Shown one piece after another: positions 5,302 through 5,774 of a stretch of DNA of 5,774 nucleotides. Numbering within the stretch: the stretch's first letter is position 1; each line of letters begins with the position of its first letter. The stretch comes from an uncultured Steroidobacter sp. (GTDB taxonomy: Bacteria; Pseudomonadota; Gammaproteobacteria; Steroidobacterales; Steroidobacteraceae), in the NCBI GenBank assembly GCA_946478975.1, contig CAMLEO010000378.1, positions 1-5,774 on the forward strand. The letters are read 5' to 3'. The translations under genes and the position numbers were made by a program. The notes below the pieces were generated by a model that saw only the letters and a list, made by a program, of their open reading frames with translations, had not been told where the DNA came from and ran no database searches.

Positions 5302-5774
5302 ATGACCACCGGCCCCCATTCACCACCCGCTGACCTCACTGCGATCGCTGCCGATACTTCGGCGGTGCCGGTCGCGAACAAGGCGGCACGCTTGTTCATC
5401 GTGCTGGCTGCTTTCCTGGTCAGCAACGCCATCATCGCCGAGTTCGTCGGCGTCAAAATCTTCGCGCTGGAGCCGACGCTCGGGCTCGCGCCGTTCAACT
5501 GGAATTTGTTCGGCCAGACCGGCTCGCTGTCGTTCACCAGCGGCGTGCTGCTGTGGCCGTTCGTATTCCTGATGACGGATGTCATCAACGAATATTTCGG
5601 CCGTCGGGGCGTGAGTTTTATTTCCTGGCTGACGGTGGGGCTGATCGTCTACGGCTTCATGGCCGCGTACCTCGCGATCACGCTGGTGCCGGCGGAGTTC
5701 TGGGTTTCAGTCAACCACGAGCGCGGCGTGCCCGATATGCAAGCGGCGTTCGGCAACATCTTCGGGCAGGGCAT
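5302..5774 (+). CDS. VUT family / queuosine precursor transporter, N-terminal part (cut by window edge)
   Basis: The reading from ATG 5302 is open to the right edge, giving 157 residues of a longer membrane protein. A polar N-terminal tail of about 28 residues is followed by hydrophobic segments at about 30-52, 78-92 and 105-129. The family signature MTDVINEYFGRRG lies at 91-103, and the stretch GVPDMQAAFGNIFGQG at the end is typical of the longer VUT subfamily. E. coli YhhQ, a related member, takes up the queuosine precursors preQ0 and preQ1 for tRNA modification; the same inner-membrane role is inferred here. Compared with YhhQ it has an additional stretch between the first two membrane segments (EPTLGLAPFNWNLFGQTGS), as in longer VUT proteins of other phyla. 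The ribosome binding site is weak (GGCG). The gene is divergent from the MOSC gene. Confidence 0.88.
   Translation, partial: MTTGPHSPPADLTAIAADTSAVPVANKAARLFIVLAAFLVSNAIIAEFVGVKIFALEPTLGLAPFNWNLFGQTGSLSFTSGVLLWPFVFLMTDVINEYFGRRGVSFISWLTVGLIVYGFMAAYLAITLVPAEFWVSVNHERGVPDMQAAFGNIFGQG

Noticed and set aside
5217..5588. N-terminal extension of the MOSC protein up to 5588
   Set aside because: The additional residues show no similarity to MOSC proteins and are antisense to the VUT transporter coding region. The family N-terminus begins at about 5216.

Overview
The window is about 60% GC and its gene content looks proteobacterial, most like a gammaproteobacterium that degrades lipids or steroids (a Steroidobacter/Nevskiales-type organism). 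That assignment is inferred from gene families and base composition, because no rRNA or marker gene is present. No tRNA, rRNA, insertion sequence, CRISPR array or attachment site was seen.

Layout, left to right. (1) The left edge carries the first 90 codons of an xdhC/coxI-family gene on the minus strand, cut by the window edge. (2) A 198-bp divergent intergenic region contains a 7+7-bp inverted repeat. (3) A plus-strand, tightly packed operon follows: an ACAD10/11-type (APH-fold) phosphotransferase, then two acyl-CoA dehydrogenases with gaps of 3 and 24 bp. The first dehydrogenase is broken by a one-base deletion in an A run near 1923-1925; restoring the base gives an intact 398-residue enzyme. 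(4) A gap of about 170 bp precedes a small, acidic, probably disordered protein of 100 residues with three short Thr-Val repeats. (5) Convergent to it, 5 bp away, is a minus-strand MOSC-domain protein of the YcbX/mARC type. (6) Divergent from that gene is the start of a VUT/YhhQ-type queuosine-precursor transporter, cut by the right edge.

The operon is the core of the window. A free-standing kinase-like protein of the ACAD10/11 N-terminal type sits beside two dehydrogenases. The first dehydrogenase keeps the candidate catalytic glutamates; the second lacks a Glu at both known positions. This resembles the alpha2beta2 acyl-CoA dehydrogenases of steroid side-chain catabolism. The kinase-dehydrogenase pairing also recalls the LvaA/LvaC and ACAD10/11 route for 4-hydroxyacyl-CoA. 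The substrate cannot be read from the sequence.
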